Source: Streptomyces lateritius
GTDB lineage: Bacteria; Actinomycetota; Actinomycetes; Streptomycetales; Streptomycetaceae
Assembly: GCF_014649715.1 (NCBI RefSeq)
Contig: NZ_BMTO01000003.1
Coordinates: 469,056-533,055, forward strand
DNA: 64,000 nucleotides
Direction: 5' to 3'
Position numbers and translations under genes: made by a program. This document shows, piece by piece, positions 18,441-28,074 of the stretch; within the stretch, counting starts at the first letter, position 1; the number at the start of each line of letters is the position of its first letter. Under the pieces are notes generated by a model. That model worked only from the letters and a program-made list of their open reading frames with translations. It had not been told where the DNA came from and did no database searches.

Positions 18441-19839
18441 CGGTTCCGGCGCGCACGACCCCGGCCTCGTCACCCGCCCTGACGCCCGCCTCGTCCACGC
18501 CCTCCCCCTCCGAGAGACCCGCGAGCGCGGCGGCCGGGTCCGGGTCCGCCGGGCCGGCCGGCACCCAGGCGCCCCGTTCCTTGCGGTAGGGCCACCAGCG
18601 ACCGTCCGCGCCCACCCGCAGCTGCGCGTCCGCGCCGACCACCGTCCAGCGCCCGGCCCCGGCCGGCCTCAGCACCGGCCGCTCGGCCTCCTCCCAGGCC
18701 TCCGCGAGCACCGCCCCCGCCCGGACCGTCGCCTCGCGGCCGGGCTTCCACTCCTCCTCCAGCACGGAGAGGGCGGCCGCACCTCCGAACCGCCACGCGC
18801 GCGTGGCGAGGTCCAGCTCCGCCCGACGCCGCCCGGAACCGGCGGCCAGCCGCTCGGCGATCCACGGCGGGGGCGCCCCCGCGGCCAGACGCACCGCGTC
18901 CTGATCGGCCCTCAGGGGCGTTTCGGCAGGCGCGTGGCCCGGAGCGAGGGCCTCGGCCAGCATCCGGTGCGCCCGGGCGGCCGCGTCCGCCGCCAGGAAC
19001 CGCAGCGCCGCCGGATCGAGGCCGGGCTCCGGAGCCGTCTCGGTGTCGAGTGACGGCGGCTCGCCCGGGGCCGGCGGCAGCGTGGGCGGGAGGGGCAGCG
19101 GCGGCAGGATGTCCCGCGCGGCGAACGCCTCCTCGGCGCTCACCCCCTCCACAACGGATCCATTCCCCACGGACCCCTCTCCAGCGGCACGTTCCCGGGC
19201 GGCACGTTCCCCGGCGGCGCTGCGTTCCTGCAGCGCCGCCAGGAGCGCCCGCTCGCCGCGCCCCCGCATCAGCAGCAGCACGAACGGGTCCTCGTCGAGC
19301 AGCCGCGCCACCTCGTAGCAGAGCGCCGCCGTGTGCGGGCAGTGGTCCCAGGCCTCACAGCCGCACTCGGGCTCCAGGTCGCCGATGCCCGGCAGCAGTT
19401 CGAGCCCCGCGGCGGCCGCGTCCTCCACCAGGTGCGGTGGCATCTCATGGTCGAGCAGGGCCGCGATGTGCCCCGCGCTCTCCACCGCCAGGTCCAGGAG
19501 CCGGTCCCACTCCGCCTCCGACAGCTCCTGCAGCAGCACATCGCTGCGGTACGCGGTGCCGTCGCGGTCCTTGACGACCGCCGTGATCCGGCCCGGCCGT
19601 ACCGAGACCGCACCCACCGCGCCCGCTCGCGCGTGCCGGCGCCCCTTCTTCAGCTGCTCGCCGTCGAGGGCGGTGTCCTCGAGCGCCTTCAGCCACGCAC
19701 GGCCCCACCAGGTCCGGGCGAAGGCCGCGCCACGAGCGGGCGGCAGCGCGGCGAAAGTCCGCTCCTCGTCCCGCCCGTTACGCCCGTCCCTCCGCTCCTC
19801 GTTCCGCTCGTCGTCGTGCATGCCGTCGTACGCGCTCAT
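18421..19839 (-). CDS. SWIM zinc-finger protein, partner of the SNF2 helicase
   Basis: The protein has 472 residues and starts at the ATG at 19839, which overlaps the SNF2 stop by 4 bp. The SWIM finger CxCxxxxxHCPH (PECGCEAWDHCPHTA, near residues 155-168) is visible and is expected to bind Zn and DNA or protein. The N-terminus has FARTWWGRAWLKALE, typical of this family, and the C-terminal half is Ala/Glu-rich. SWIM proteins next to an SNF2 ATPase are a recurrent actinobacterial pair of unknown role, presumed to be in DNA remodelling or repair. Confidence 0.9.
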   Translation of the reverse strand: MSAYDGMHDDERNEERRDGRNGRDEERTFAALPPARGAAFARTWWGRAWLKALEDTALDGEQLKKGRRHARAGAVGAVSVRPGRITAVVKDRDGTAYRSDVLLQELSEAEWDRLLDLAVESAGHIAALLDHEMPPHLVEDAAAAGLELLPGIGDLEPECGCEAWDHCPHTAALCYEVARLLDEDPFVLLLMRGRGERALLAALQERSAAGERAARERAAGEGSVGNGSVVEGVSAEEAFAARDILPPLPLPPTLPPAPGEPPSLDTETAPEPGLDPAALRFLAADAAARAHRMLAEALAPGHAPAETPLRADQDAVRLAAGAPPPWIAERLAAGSGRRRAELDLATRAWRFGGAAALSVLEEEWKPGREATVRAGAVLAEAWEEAERPVLRPAGAGRWTVVGADAQLRVGADGRWWPYRKERGAWVPAGPADPDPAAALAGLSEGEGVDEAGVRAGDEAGVVRAGTVTGAGP

Positions 19840-22811
19840 CGGCCGGCCCCTCCATCCCCTCGCAGCTGGACCAGATCCGCCAGCTCGGCATCGGTCAGTT
19901 CGGTCAGTGCCGCCTCGCCTCCGCCGAGCACGGCGTCGGCCAACTCCCGCTTGCGCAGCAGCATGGCGGCGATCCGGTCCTCGATCGTGCCCTCGGCGAT
20001 CAGCCGGTGGACCTGGACCGGCTGGGTCTGCCCGATGCGGTACGCCCGGTCGGTGGCCTGGGCCTCCACCGCCGGGTTCCACCAGCGGTCGTAGTGCACG
20101 ACATGGCCGGCCCGGGTGAGGTTGAGACCGGTGCCCGCCGCCTTGAGCGAGAGCAGGAAGACCGGCACGTCGCCGTCCTGGAAGCGGGCGACCATCGCCT
20201 CGCGCTCGGCCACCGGCGTACCGCCGTGCAGGAACTGGGTCCGTACACCGCGCGCCGCCAGATGCCGTTCGAGCAGCCGCGCCATCCGCACGTACTGGGT
20301 GAAGACCAGCACGCTTCCGTCCTCCGCGAGGATCGTGTCGAGGAGCTCGTCGAGGAGTTCCAGCTTCTCCGAACGGCCCTCGATCCGCGGGCGTTCCTCC
20401 TTCAGGTACTGGGCGGGGTGGTTGCAGATCTGCTTGAGGCCGGTCAGCAGCTTCACCACCAGACCGCGGCGCTCCATGCCGCCGGCCTCGGCGATCGCCG
20501 CGAGGGTCTCCCGCACCACCGCCTCGTAGAGCGCCGTCTGCTCCTTCGTCAGGGAGACGGCACGGTCGGTCTCCGTCTTCGGCGGCAGTTCGGGTGCGAT
20601 GCCGGGGTCCGACTTGCGGCGGCGCAGCAGGAACGGGCGGACGAGCGCGGACAGGCGTGCGGCGGCGGCCGGGTCCTCACCGCCCTCAACGGCCGAGGCG
20701 TGGCGGGAGCGGAAGGTGCCCAGCCGGCCGAGCAGGCCGGGCGTGGTCCAGTCGAGGATCGCCCACAGCTCGGAGAGGTTGTTCTCGACGGGCGTGCCGG
20801 TCAGGGCGACGCGCGCCTTGGCGCCGATGGTGCGCAGCTGCCGGGCCGTGGACGAGTACGGGTTCTTGACGTGCTGGGCCTCGTCCGCCACGACCATGCC
20901 CCACGGGATCCGCGCCAGTTTCTCCGTGTCGAGCCGCATGGTGCCGTACGTGGTGAGGACGAACTCTCCTTCCGCCAGGTCGTCCAGGGCACGGTCCGGT
21001 CCGTGGAAGCGGCGTACGGGCGTGTCGGGCGCGAACTTCTCGATCTCCCGCTGCCAGTTGCCCATGAGGGAGGTGGGGCAGACGACGAGGGTCGGACCCG
21101 CGGTGGAGGGATCGCCCTGCCGGTGCAGGTGGAGCGCGATGAGCGTGATCGTCTTGCCCAGGCCCATGTCGTCGGCGAGGCAGCCGCCGAGGCCCAGGGA
21201 GGTCATCCGGTGCAGCCAGTTCAGGCCGCGCAACTGGTAGTCGCGGAGCGTCGCGGCGAGCGCGGCGGGCGGGCCGACCTCCTGCGGGCCGCCCTCGGGG
21301 TCGGTGAGGCGGGCGCGCAGCCGTTCGAGCGCGCCCGTGGCCTGCACCTCGACCCGTCGGCCGTCGACCTCGGTCGTGCCGGTGAGGACGGCGCCGAGCG
21401 CGTCGACGGGCGTGAGCTTGCGGTCCTGGGCCTGGCGGGCACGGCGCACCTCGGCCGGGTCGACCAGCACCCACTGGTCGCGCAGCCGGACCACCGGCCG
21501 GTCGGCCTCGGCGAGCCGGTCCAGCTCAGCCCTCGTCAGCTCCTGGTCGCCGATGGCGAACCGCCAGTTGAAGGCGAGCAGCGCGTCGGCGGAGAGGAAC
21601 GAGGGCAGCTCGGAGGAACGGTGATCGGTGGTGGGGCGTGTGTCGCCTTCACTCTCGGTGCGCCGGCCGGGGTCTTCGTACGAGCCGGCGTCCGGGTACG
21701 CCTCGGTGGAGGTTGCCTCCCTGGTCCGGGGGGTCCCTTCCTCGTCCGCGGGGCCGATCAGCACGCGGGACGTGAGCCGGTGCGCCAGGTCGCGCGGCCA
21801 GTGGACCTGCACGCCCGTGGCGCTCAGGGCCCGTGCCGCCGGGCCGAGCAGCTCCGTGATCTCCTCATCGGCCAGCTCGACGGCGTCGGGGACGGCCGCC
21901 GTGAGGAGCGGGGTCAGCGGTGGCCAGGCACGGGCGGCGCGGCGGAGGGCGAGCAGCGCGTCCATCCGGGCGCGGGGCCCGAACGCGCCGCCGACCGGAC
22001 CGGATCCGGCCCACACGTCGGCCGCGTCCACGACCAGGGCCGGGTCGCTGACGCTGTGCATCTGGAGCACGGCACGGAAGGCCGGCGCCTCGCGCGCGGT
22101 CAGCCCCGGTAGTTCGACGCGCAGCGAGAGCCGTACGCCCGCGTCGTGGCCCGCCGCCACGTCCGCCGCCCACGCCCGCTGTCCGGGCAGCTCCTGCGGC
22201 GCGTCCGCGGCGAAGGCGGGCCCGCCCGCGGCGAGGGGCGCGGCCGGGGTGCGCGGCAGGCCGTCCACGACGGCGTCCACGAAGGCGCGCAGCAGCCCCT
22301 CGGGCTCGGGCAGCAGCAACTCCCCTTCGCCGGCGACGGGTACGGCGTGGGCCGACGGGGGCATCGAAGCGGCGAGCGTCCGCAGCTCTCCCAGTTCGTC
22401 GGGGCCCAGCGGCCCGGCACGCCACGCGTCGCGGTCGGTGGCGGTGAGACCGGGCAGGAGCAAGCCCTTCGCCACGAGCTGCAGGGCGAAGAGGGCGGCG
22501 GCGCCCCAGAAGGCGGTCGCGGGGGAGGAGTGCTCGGAGAAGCGGGCGCGCGTGAGGGCCGGCAGGGCGTCCCGTACGGGAAGCAGAAGCGCGGGGACGG
22601 TGTGGGGGCGGACGTCGTCGCCCACCACCGTCAGCTCTTCCGGCCCGGCCTCCGTCCACTGGTCCGGGCACTCGTCCGTCCACGGGCCTGTCGGCCGGTC
22701 CGTCCGCCGGTCCCTCGGCCAGAAGGCGATCCGGCCGGCGCGGGGCGGATCGGAGGGCAGGAAGACGGCGGAGCGGCGGACGAGTTCATCGAGTCTCAAA
22801 GACGGCGACAA
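19836..22811 (-). CDS. SNF2/HepA-family DEAD/DEAH-box helicase
   Basis: This double-stranded-DNA translocase ATPase has about 991 residues. The N-terminal ~430 residues are a family-specific region. The helicase core follows, with Walker A DDMGLGKT near residue 550, motif II DEAQ near 645, LTGTPVENN, FLLSLKAAGTGLNLTRA and motif VI QATDRAYRIGQ near 920. The start is uncertain. An in-frame TTG at 22811 has GAGG six bases upstream, while GTG at 22814 and TTG at 22823 lie too close to or within that site. It is translationally coupled to the SWIM protein gene downstream. Confidence 0.9.
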   Translation of the reverse strand: MSPSLRLDELVRRSAVFLPSDPPRAGRIAFWPRDRRTDRPTGPWTDECPDQWTEAGPEELTVVGDDVRPHTVPALLLPVRDALPALTRARFSEHSSPATAFWGAAALFALQLVAKGLLLPGLTATDRDAWRAGPLGPDELGELRTLAASMPPSAHAVPVAGEGELLLPEPEGLLRAFVDAVVDGLPRTPAAPLAAGGPAFAADAPQELPGQRAWAADVAAGHDAGVRLSLRVELPGLTAREAPAFRAVLQMHSVSDPALVVDAADVWAGSGPVGGAFGPRARMDALLALRRAARAWPPLTPLLTAAVPDAVELADEEITELLGPAARALSATGVQVHWPRDLAHRLTSRVLIGPADEEGTPRTREATSTEAYPDAGSYEDPGRRTESEGDTRPTTDHRSSELPSFLSADALLAFNWRFAIGDQELTRAELDRLAEADRPVVRLRDQWVLVDPAEVRRARQAQDRKLTPVDALGAVLTGTTEVDGRRVEVQATGALERLRARLTDPEGGPQEVGPPAALAATLRDYQLRGLNWLHRMTSLGLGGCLADDMGLGKTITLIALHLHRQGDPSTAGPTLVVCPTSLMGNWQREIEKFAPDTPVRRFHGPDRALDDLAEGEFVLTTYGTMRLDTEKLARIPWGMVVADEAQHVKNPYSSTARQLRTIGAKARVALTGTPVENNLSELWAILDWTTPGLLGRLGTFRSRHASAVEGGEDPAAAARLSALVRPFLLRRRKSDPGIAPELPPKTETDRAVSLTKEQTALYEAVVRETLAAIAEAGGMERRGLVVKLLTGLKQICNHPAQYLKEERPRIEGRSEKLELLDELLDTILAEDGSVLVFTQYVRMARLLERHLAARGVRTQFLHGGTPVAEREAMVARFQDGDVPVFLLSLKAAGTGLNLTRAGHVVHYDRWWNPAVEAQATDRAYRIGQTQPVQVHRLIAEGTIEDRIAAMLLRKRELADAVLGGGEAALTELTDAELADLVQLRGDGGAGR

Positions 22812-23076
22812 CACATTCCTCAAATTTGACTACTGGGCCGAGCGGCCGAGGGTACCTGACGAGACCCCCCTCCCGCCCCGCGAGCCGCCGTGACCTGGAT
22901 CACCTCGCTCTTCCTCCGGCCCCGTCCGGGGGGAGCCAGCCCCACCCCCGCCCCTGGGCAAGCCCCCCGGAACCCCGGGGGATGACGCCATGGCCGCGCA
23001 CGATCACCGATCCGTAGGTTCGAAGGAATCCGGGCGGACCGCGTCCGGGCCCCGCCCACGGACACCGGAGACCGCC

Positions 23077-24156
23077 ATGCCACAGGCCCCCGCCACGCTC
23101 ACGGCGCCCGATCGGAGCACCACCGTCAGGAGAGGGGGCGGCAGCGAGTTCGCCCCGCTCCTGCGCACCGTCAAGGAGCAGGGGCTCCTCGAGCGCCGGG
23201 CCGGCTGGTACGCACGCGGGATGGCCGTCAACTTCCTCGGCTTCGCCGCCGTCGTCGCCGCTCTGGTGCTGCTCGGTCCCTCCTGGTGGGCGCTCCTCCT
23301 CGCCGTCCCTCTCGCGCTGCTCTCCGCGCGCGCCGCCTTCGTCGGACACGACGCCGGCCACGCGCAGATCAGCGGCGACCGGAGGCGCAACCGGATCATC
23401 CAGCTCGTCCACGCCGACCTCCTGCTCGGCATGAGCCAGGAGTGGTGGAACGACAAGCACAACCGCCACCACGCCAACCCCAACCACCTGGAAAAGGACC
23501 CGGACGTGGCGGCCGACATCCTCGTGTTCGCCCAGCACCAGACCGCAGGCCGGACCGGGGTGCGCGGCTGGCTCACCCGCCACCAGGCGTGGCTGTTCTT
23601 CCCGCTGACCACCCTCGAGGGCATCGCTCTCAAGGTGTACGGATTCCAGGCCCTGTTCTCCAAGGGCGGGCCGTTCCGCACCCGGCGTGAGCGGCTCGTC
23701 GAGGGCGCCCTGCTGCTCGCCCACGTCGTCGGCTACGCGACCCTGCTTCTGGTCACCCTCACCGTCGGCCAGGCGCTCCTCTTCGCCCTCGTCCACCAGA
23801 TGCTCCTCGGACTCCACCTGGGTCTGGCCTTCGCCCCCAACCACAAGGGCATGGAGATGCCGGGCGCACACCCGGACGGCGACAGCTGGGGCCACCTGCG
23901 CCGGCAGGTGCTCACCTCGCGCAACATCCGTGGCGGCGTCCTGACCGACTGGTTCCTGGGCGGCCTGAACTACCAGATCGAGCACCACCTCTTCCCGAGC
24001 ATGCCCCGGCCTCATCTGCGCCTCGCCCAGCCCGCCGTGCGTGCGCACTGCCGCACACTGGGTATCCCGTACACGGAGACCGGCTTCATCGAGTCCTACC
24101 GGCAGGCGCTGGGCCACCTGCACGAGGTCGGCGAGCCGCTCCGTACGGCGGCCTGA
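23077..24156 (+). CDS. Membrane fatty-acid desaturase (acyl-lipid type)
   Basis: The 359-residue integral membrane di-iron enzyme has the three histidine boxes: HDAGH near residue 91, HNRHH near 128 and QIEHH near 303. The last is the Q/HxxHH form of front-end/delta-6-like desaturases. Hydrophobic segments flank the boxes (residues 50-90 and 220-250). It introduces a double bond into membrane acyl chains using electrons from a ferredoxin. Ribosome-binding site GGAG lies 8 bases before the ATG. A small membrane-protein gene follows after 37 bp and may be co-transcribed. Confidence 0.93.
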   Translation: MPQAPATLTAPDRSTTVRRGGGSEFAPLLRTVKEQGLLERRAGWYARGMAVNFLGFAAVVAALVLLGPSWWALLLAVPLALLSARAAFVGHDAGHAQISGDRRRNRIIQLVHADLLLGMSQEWWNDKHNRHHANPNHLEKDPDVAADILVFAQHQTAGRTGVRGWLTRHQAWLFFPLTTLEGIALKVYGFQALFSKGGPFRTRRERLVEGALLLAHVVGYATLLLVTLTVGQALLFALVHQMLLGLHLGLAFAPNHKGMEMPGAHPDGDSWGHLRRQVLTSRNIRGGVLTDWFLGGLNYQIEHHLFPSMPRPHLRLAQPAVRAHCRTLGIPYTETGFIESYRQALGHLHEVGEPLRTAA

Positions 24157-24193
24157 CGGCCCCGTACCCCCGCCCGAGAAGGAGGCGTCACCC

Positions 24194-24376
24194 ATGACGG
24201 CACGGACCAAACTGGTGATCGGAGGAGTGGCCGTAGGCCTTCTCCTGATGCCCCTGATCGGGTTCTGGATGTCACTGCTGGTGATGCTCGGTGTGCCCGC
24301 CGTGGCCTACCTGGCCCTGGACCCGAGCCAGCGGCGCAGGCTGCGCAGGGTCTCGCGCAAGCAGATCGACCGCTGA
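24194..24376 (+). CDS. Small membrane protein (60 aa)
   Basis: The frame begins MTARTKLVIGGVAVGLLLMP after a strong AAGGAGG ribosome-binding site. It has two short hydrophobic segments (residues 8-22 and 24-42) and a basic tail SQRRRLRRVSRKQIDR. The positive C-terminus would lie in the cytoplasm. No family is recognised. It lies just behind the desaturase and may be part of the same transcript. Confidence 0.7.
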   Translation: MTARTKLVIGGVAVGLLLMPLIGFWMSLLVMLGVPAVAYLALDPSQRRRLRRVSRKQIDR

Positions 24377-24456
24377 CGGAAGGGTTGATCCCGGGCGAGA
24401 GACCGTGTCGTAGGGTCGGAGGTGATCATCTGTTCGGGAGAGGGGAGCTGCGCGTC

Positions 24457-25017
24457 ATGAGCACGGACCGAGGCGTGGGCGGTACGGTCACGGCGGTCAG
24501 CAGCAACGGCGTGTACTCGTTCACCAAGCCGAACCGGGACGGCATCACGCTGCTCGCCGGGCTCGGCGTGGAGGGGGACGTCCACGCGGGCGTCACGGTC
24601 AAGCACCGCTCTCGCGTGGCGAAGGACCCGACGGTGCCGAACCTGCGGCAGGTCCATCTCATCCACGCGGAGCTCTTCGACGAGGTCGCCGGTTCAGGCT
24701 TCGAGGTCACCCCCGGCGATCTCGGCGAGAACATCACGACCCGAGGCATCGACCTCCTCGCCCTGCCGACCGGCACCCGGCTGCGTCTCGGCGCCGAAGC
24801 GGTCGTGGAGGTCACAGGACTGCGCAACCCTTGCGCTCAGATCGACAAATTTCGGCACGGGCTGCTCAAGAAGGTCCTCGGTCGCGACGAGAACGGGCAG
24901 ATCGTCCGCAAGGCCGGGATCATGAGCATCGTGCTCACCGGCGGAGTGGTGCGGCCCGGCGACCCGGTCGCGATCGAGCTCCCGGCCGGGCCGCACTGTC
25001 CCCTGGAGATGGTCTGA
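24457..25017 (+). CDS. MOSC-domain protein (molybdenum cofactor sulfurase C-terminal type)
   Basis: The 186-residue product is a stand-alone MOSC domain. Visible features are GVEGDVHAG, NLRQVHLIHAEL, PGDLGENITTRGIDL and TGLRNPCAQID, whose Cys is the conserved MOSC cysteine proposed to carry sulfur. MOSC proteins are linked to sulfur transfer onto the molybdenum cofactor or to N-hydroxylated-base reduction. Which applies here cannot be told. The ATG at 24457 follows AGGGGAG. Confidence 0.9.
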   Translation: MSTDRGVGGTVTAVSSNGVYSFTKPNRDGITLLAGLGVEGDVHAGVTVKHRSRVAKDPTVPNLRQVHLIHAELFDEVAGSGFEVTPGDLGENITTRGIDLLALPTGTRLRLGAEAVVEVTGLRNPCAQIDKFRHGLLKKVLGRDENGQIVRKAGIMSIVLTGGVVRPGDPVAIELPAGPHCPLEMV

Positions 25018-25066
25018 GCCTCGGCTCCGCCACCGCTCCTGCGTGCGGAGCTCAGCGTGCGGCGCC

Positions 25067-26449
25067 TCAGCTCCGCCCCTCCAGCGCGCAGGAGTTGACC
25101 ACGTCACCGCCCGCCGGCCGTGCGATCGTGCGGTCCGCGGGCGGAGCCGTACCCTCCTCGACCCACTGGGTGAGTGCCGCGAAGGCCGAGCGATAGCAGG
25201 GCAGGATCGGCCGCAGCCGGTCCGGGTAGGTGTCGTACAGGCCGTCGGTGTGCGTGCCGTCCTGAACGGTGTAGTACCGGTGCAGGCCGCCCCGGCCGCG
25301 GTCGTCGATCATCCGCGCGTACACGTCGGAGTCGGTCGCGATGGGCAGCAGCGTGTCGAGGTCGCCGTGGAGCGTGATCAGCGGCTTGCCGATCCGGCCG
25401 GTCAACGCGACCTTCGCGACCGCCCGGTGCACGGACGCGGGTCGTGAGCCGTAGTCGTACGAGGCGTCCGAGGCGCACGCGGCGAGGATCCGCTCGACCG
25501 TCGAACCGGCTGTGGAGCCCGGACAGCCCGGGTCGTACGACGGGTCGAACTCGGCCCGGAAGATCTTCTGCGTCAGCCCCCAGTACGCCTTCTCGTGGTA
25601 AGGCCACAGGAAGCGTGAGCCCGGTGCGAAACCGGCGTCGATCAGGTCCTCGTCAGCCGCTTGCCCGAGGGACCGGGCGACGGTCACCGGCAGACTCGTC
25701 AGCAGGTTGGGCCCACGGGTCGTCCACAGGACCCCCTCCCAGTCGACCCCGCCGTCGTAGAGCTCGGGGCGGTTCTCCAGTTGCCAGCGGGTGAGATAGC
25801 CGGCGTTGGAGACGCCCGTCATGTACGTGCGCTGCGGGGCCCGGCCGTAGCGCTGCCGTACGACCTTCTTGGCCGCACGGGTCAGCTCGGTCACCCGGTG
25901 GTTCCACTCGGCGACCGCGTCGCCGGGCCGACGTCCGTCGGTGAAGAAGTCCGGTCCGGTGTTCCCTTTGTCGGTGGCGGCGTACGCGAAGCCCTGGGCG
26001 AGGACGTGGTCGGAGATGAGCGTGTCGGTGGAGTACTGCCGCCGGGTGCCGGGGGCGCCGGTGACGACCAGACCGCCGTTCCAGTTCTCGGGCAGCCGGA
26101 TCACGAACTGGGCGTCGTGCGCCCAGCCGTGTGTGGCGTTGAGGTGTGACTCGTCGGGGAAGTAACCGTCGATCTGCAGACCTGGCACGCCGGACGGGTT
26201 CCTGGTGCCCTTCGCGGAGAGACCGGCCTGGTCGGCCATGTCGGTGTACGCAGTGCCCGCGAGGCCCGTCGTCGTCAGATCACCGAGACAGGCGGTCCGC
26301 TGGTGTTCCGCGCCGGGGACATCGATCCGGGGCAGCGCCGCACAGGGGCCCGGCGGGGCGGGCTCGGCCCCCGCCGGAGTGGCGGGGCCGACGGCGGTCA
26401 GCCCGGTCAGGAGCACGGCGAGCAACGGGACGCCTCGGAACAGGCGCAT
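25067..26449 (-). CDS. Secreted alpha/beta hydrolase (tannase/feruloyl-esterase or 3HB-oligomer hydrolase-like)
   Basis: The 460-residue precursor has a signal peptide (RGVPLLAVLLTGLTAVGPAT, cleavage near residue 29). The nucleophile motif GVSNAGY lies near residue 213. An acid candidate is in HGDLDTLLP near 365 and a His in DGTHTDG near 400, all in hydrolase order. WEGVLWTTRGPN and related stretches resemble tannase/feruloyl esterase-family and extracellular hydroxybutyrate-oligomer hydrolases. Substrate is unresolved. The ATG at 26449 has GGAGG six bases upstream. Confidence 0.85.
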   Translation of the reverse strand: MRLFRGVPLLAVLLTGLTAVGPATPAGAEPAPPGPCAALPRIDVPGAEHQRTACLGDLTTTGLAGTAYTDMADQAGLSAKGTRNPSGVPGLQIDGYFPDESHLNATHGWAHDAQFVIRLPENWNGGLVVTGAPGTRRQYSTDTLISDHVLAQGFAYAATDKGNTGPDFFTDGRRPGDAVAEWNHRVTELTRAAKKVVRQRYGRAPQRTYMTGVSNAGYLTRWQLENRPELYDGGVDWEGVLWTTRGPNLLTSLPVTVARSLGQAADEDLIDAGFAPGSRFLWPYHEKAYWGLTQKIFRAEFDPSYDPGCPGSTAGSTVERILAACASDASYDYGSRPASVHRAVAKVALTGRIGKPLITLHGDLDTLLPIATDSDVYARMIDDRGRGGLHRYYTVQDGTHTDGLYDTYPDRLRPILPCYRSAFAALTQWVEEGTAPPADRTIARPAGGDVVNSCALEGRS

Positions 26450-26630
26450 GGACGGCCTCCGGTGGACGAGGGAAAGGGGGTTCGCCGCACATCGTGCGGG
26501 GCACTCCTTCCGCGCGGCCATGGTCCCGGACCACACCTCGGGTCTCTGGCCCGTGTGGCTCGCGCGCTCGCTTGGCCGGTGTGGCTCGCTGGGCCCGGCG
26601 GGTGGTCCGTGTCGCCCTGCGGCGTCCGGG

Positions 26631-27527
26631 TCAGGAGGGGCGCACCGCCATCGCGTCCAGCGCCTCCAGGAGGGCGGGCAGCTTCGTACCACGAGCCACG
26701 GGGAGGACCTCGCGGGGCTCGTCGTCCAGGAGGACGAAGGCCATGTCGTCGGTCCGTGCCACCAGCGACCAGCCGGGGCCGTCCGCGCGGAGCATCCGCG
26801 CCCCGCCTGCGGCGAAGCTGGACCGCACCCGGCCGACCGGGGGTGGCTCTTCCAGATACCCGCGCAGTTCGGCGAGAGCGCGGCGGACACCGTCGTACGG
26901 GTCGTGCGGCTCCTGTGGGTCGTGCGGACGGTCCGAGCCTGCGTCTGTGCCTGCGTCTGTGCCTGTGCCCGGGCCTGCTTCCGTGTCGCTGTCGACGGTG
27001 CCCTCGTCGTCCATCTGGGACCGCCAGGCGGCCCACTGCAACGCGACCTCGTCGGCGCCGAGACGCCGCTGCGCGGGCCCCCAGGTGTCGGCGGACGGAG
27101 GGGCCAGCGGGGCGCGGTCGCCCTCCTCCGGCTCCGGGTCGTGCGGGGCGGGGAGGTCGGGGGCGGCCGAGGCCACCGCGAGCGGCCAGCCGGGGAGCGC
27201 GGCCACGACCGAGCGCTCGTCGGGGGAGAGCTCGTACTCCATCCCGCAGTCCCAGGAGGCGATGGCCACCGCGACGAGCGACACGTCGTCGACGATCACG
27301 GTCCACCGGGCGCCCGCGCCGTCCTGGCCGAGCACGAGCCCGTACCCCTCGGCGTACGGTTCCAGGTCCAGCGCCGCGCACGCCGCCGGATAGTCGTCGC
27401 CCAGGACGCTCGGGAACTGCGCGGGCGTCAGCAGCACCGCCGTCAGCACGTACAACGCGTCGTCGTCGGTGCCGTCGATGCCGCCGGCCTCTGCGGCGTT
27501 CTCGGCGGTACGGTCCGTCCCACCCAC
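26631..27527 (-). CDS. Hypothetical acidic protein (298 aa)
   Basis: A GTG at 27527 with GGGGAGG five bases upstream gives 298 residues (VGGTDRTAENAAEAGG...). The N-terminal domain (residues 20-150) has alternating strands such as RWTVIVDDVSLVAVAIASWD. A low-complexity Asp/Thr/Gly-rich linker (about 195-220) separates it from a C-terminal domain ending LPALLEALDAMAVRPS. No signal peptide or catalytic motif is seen and I do not recognise the family. An upstream in-frame extension to 27707 lacks good codon use. Confidence 0.7.
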   Translation of the reverse strand: MGGTDRTAENAAEAGGIDGTDDDALYVLTAVLLTPAQFPSVLGDDYPAACAALDLEPYAEGYGLVLGQDGAGARWTVIVDDVSLVAVAIASWDCGMEYELSPDERSVVAALPGWPLAVASAAPDLPAPHDPEPEEGDRAPLAPPSADTWGPAQRRLGADEVALQWAAWRSQMDDEGTVDSDTEAGPGTGTDAGTDAGSDRPHDPQEPHDPYDGVRRALAELRGYLEEPPPVGRVRSSFAAGGARMLRADGPGWSLVARTDDMAFVLLDDEPREVLPVARGTKLPALLEALDAMAVRPS

Positions 27528-27624
27528 GGCAGCCTCCCCATCTGGTCGTCGGCGCACCTTAACCAGTGGGTAACCCACACGTCGAGAGTCTCCGGCCGTA
27601 AGTGGTGCGGCCGATTCCGTACGC

Positions 27625-27969
27625 TCAGGCCTCGGGGGCTTCTGAGCCCCCTGAGAATTCCGGGAGCCCGAGCAGCGACCGGGCCACGGTACGCGGGGAC
27701 TGGTCACGCTCGCGTGCGAGCGCGATCACGGCCCGGCAGGCCAGCTCGTTGACGCCGAAGGAGAGCGCCTCCGGCTGGACCCAGGTGACGGCCTCGTCGA
27801 TCTGGTCCTGGTCCTCCTCCACGCAGCCGACCACATAGGTCGCCGCCGCCTCGAAGATGTTGTGCGGCCGACGCCCCCGGGGAGCCTTCCGCGGCCGCGT
27901 ACGGGACTGGTCCGGCGCTCGCCGTGCGGTCGGCAGGAGGGTGCGGAGTAGCGCTCGCATACGGGCCAT
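27625..27969 (-). CDS. Small conserved hypothetical protein (114 aa)
   Basis: The ATG at 27969 gives MARMRALLRTLLPTARRAPD, with a basic N-terminus (residues 1-40). An acidic/hydrophobic helical body follows, IFEAAATYVVGCVEEDQDQID then CRAVIALARERDQSP. A GTG at 28020 would add 17 residues but would run through a perfect hairpin, so the later start is preferred. Family unknown. Confidence 0.6.
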   Translation of the reverse strand: MARMRALLRTLLPTARRAPDQSRTRPRKAPRGRRPHNIFEAAATYVVGCVEEDQDQIDEAVTWVQPEALSFGVNELACRAVIALARERDQSPRTVARSLLGLPEFSGGSEAPEA

Positions 27970-27997
27970 GGCCTGCCGCCTCTCCCGGACACGGCTG

Positions 27998-28032
27998 CCC
28001 GGCACTTCCACGGTAGACACGGAAGTGCCGGG
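27998..28032 (-). terminator. Strong hairpin downstream of the methyltransferase gene
   Basis: CCCGGCACTTCC (27998-28009) and GGAAGTGCCGGG (28021-28032) form a perfect 12-bp stem with an 11-nt loop, 43 bp beyond the methyltransferase stop. No T tract follows, which is common for Streptomyces terminators. Confidence 0.6.
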
Positions 28033-28074
28033 ACAGAAGGGTGCGGCGGGCGTCTTGCTTGCGTTACTGCTGCT

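Noticed and set aside
20007..22112. 701-codon plus-strand frame opposite the SNF2 helicase
   Set aside because: Antisense to all helicase motifs; composition is artefactual.
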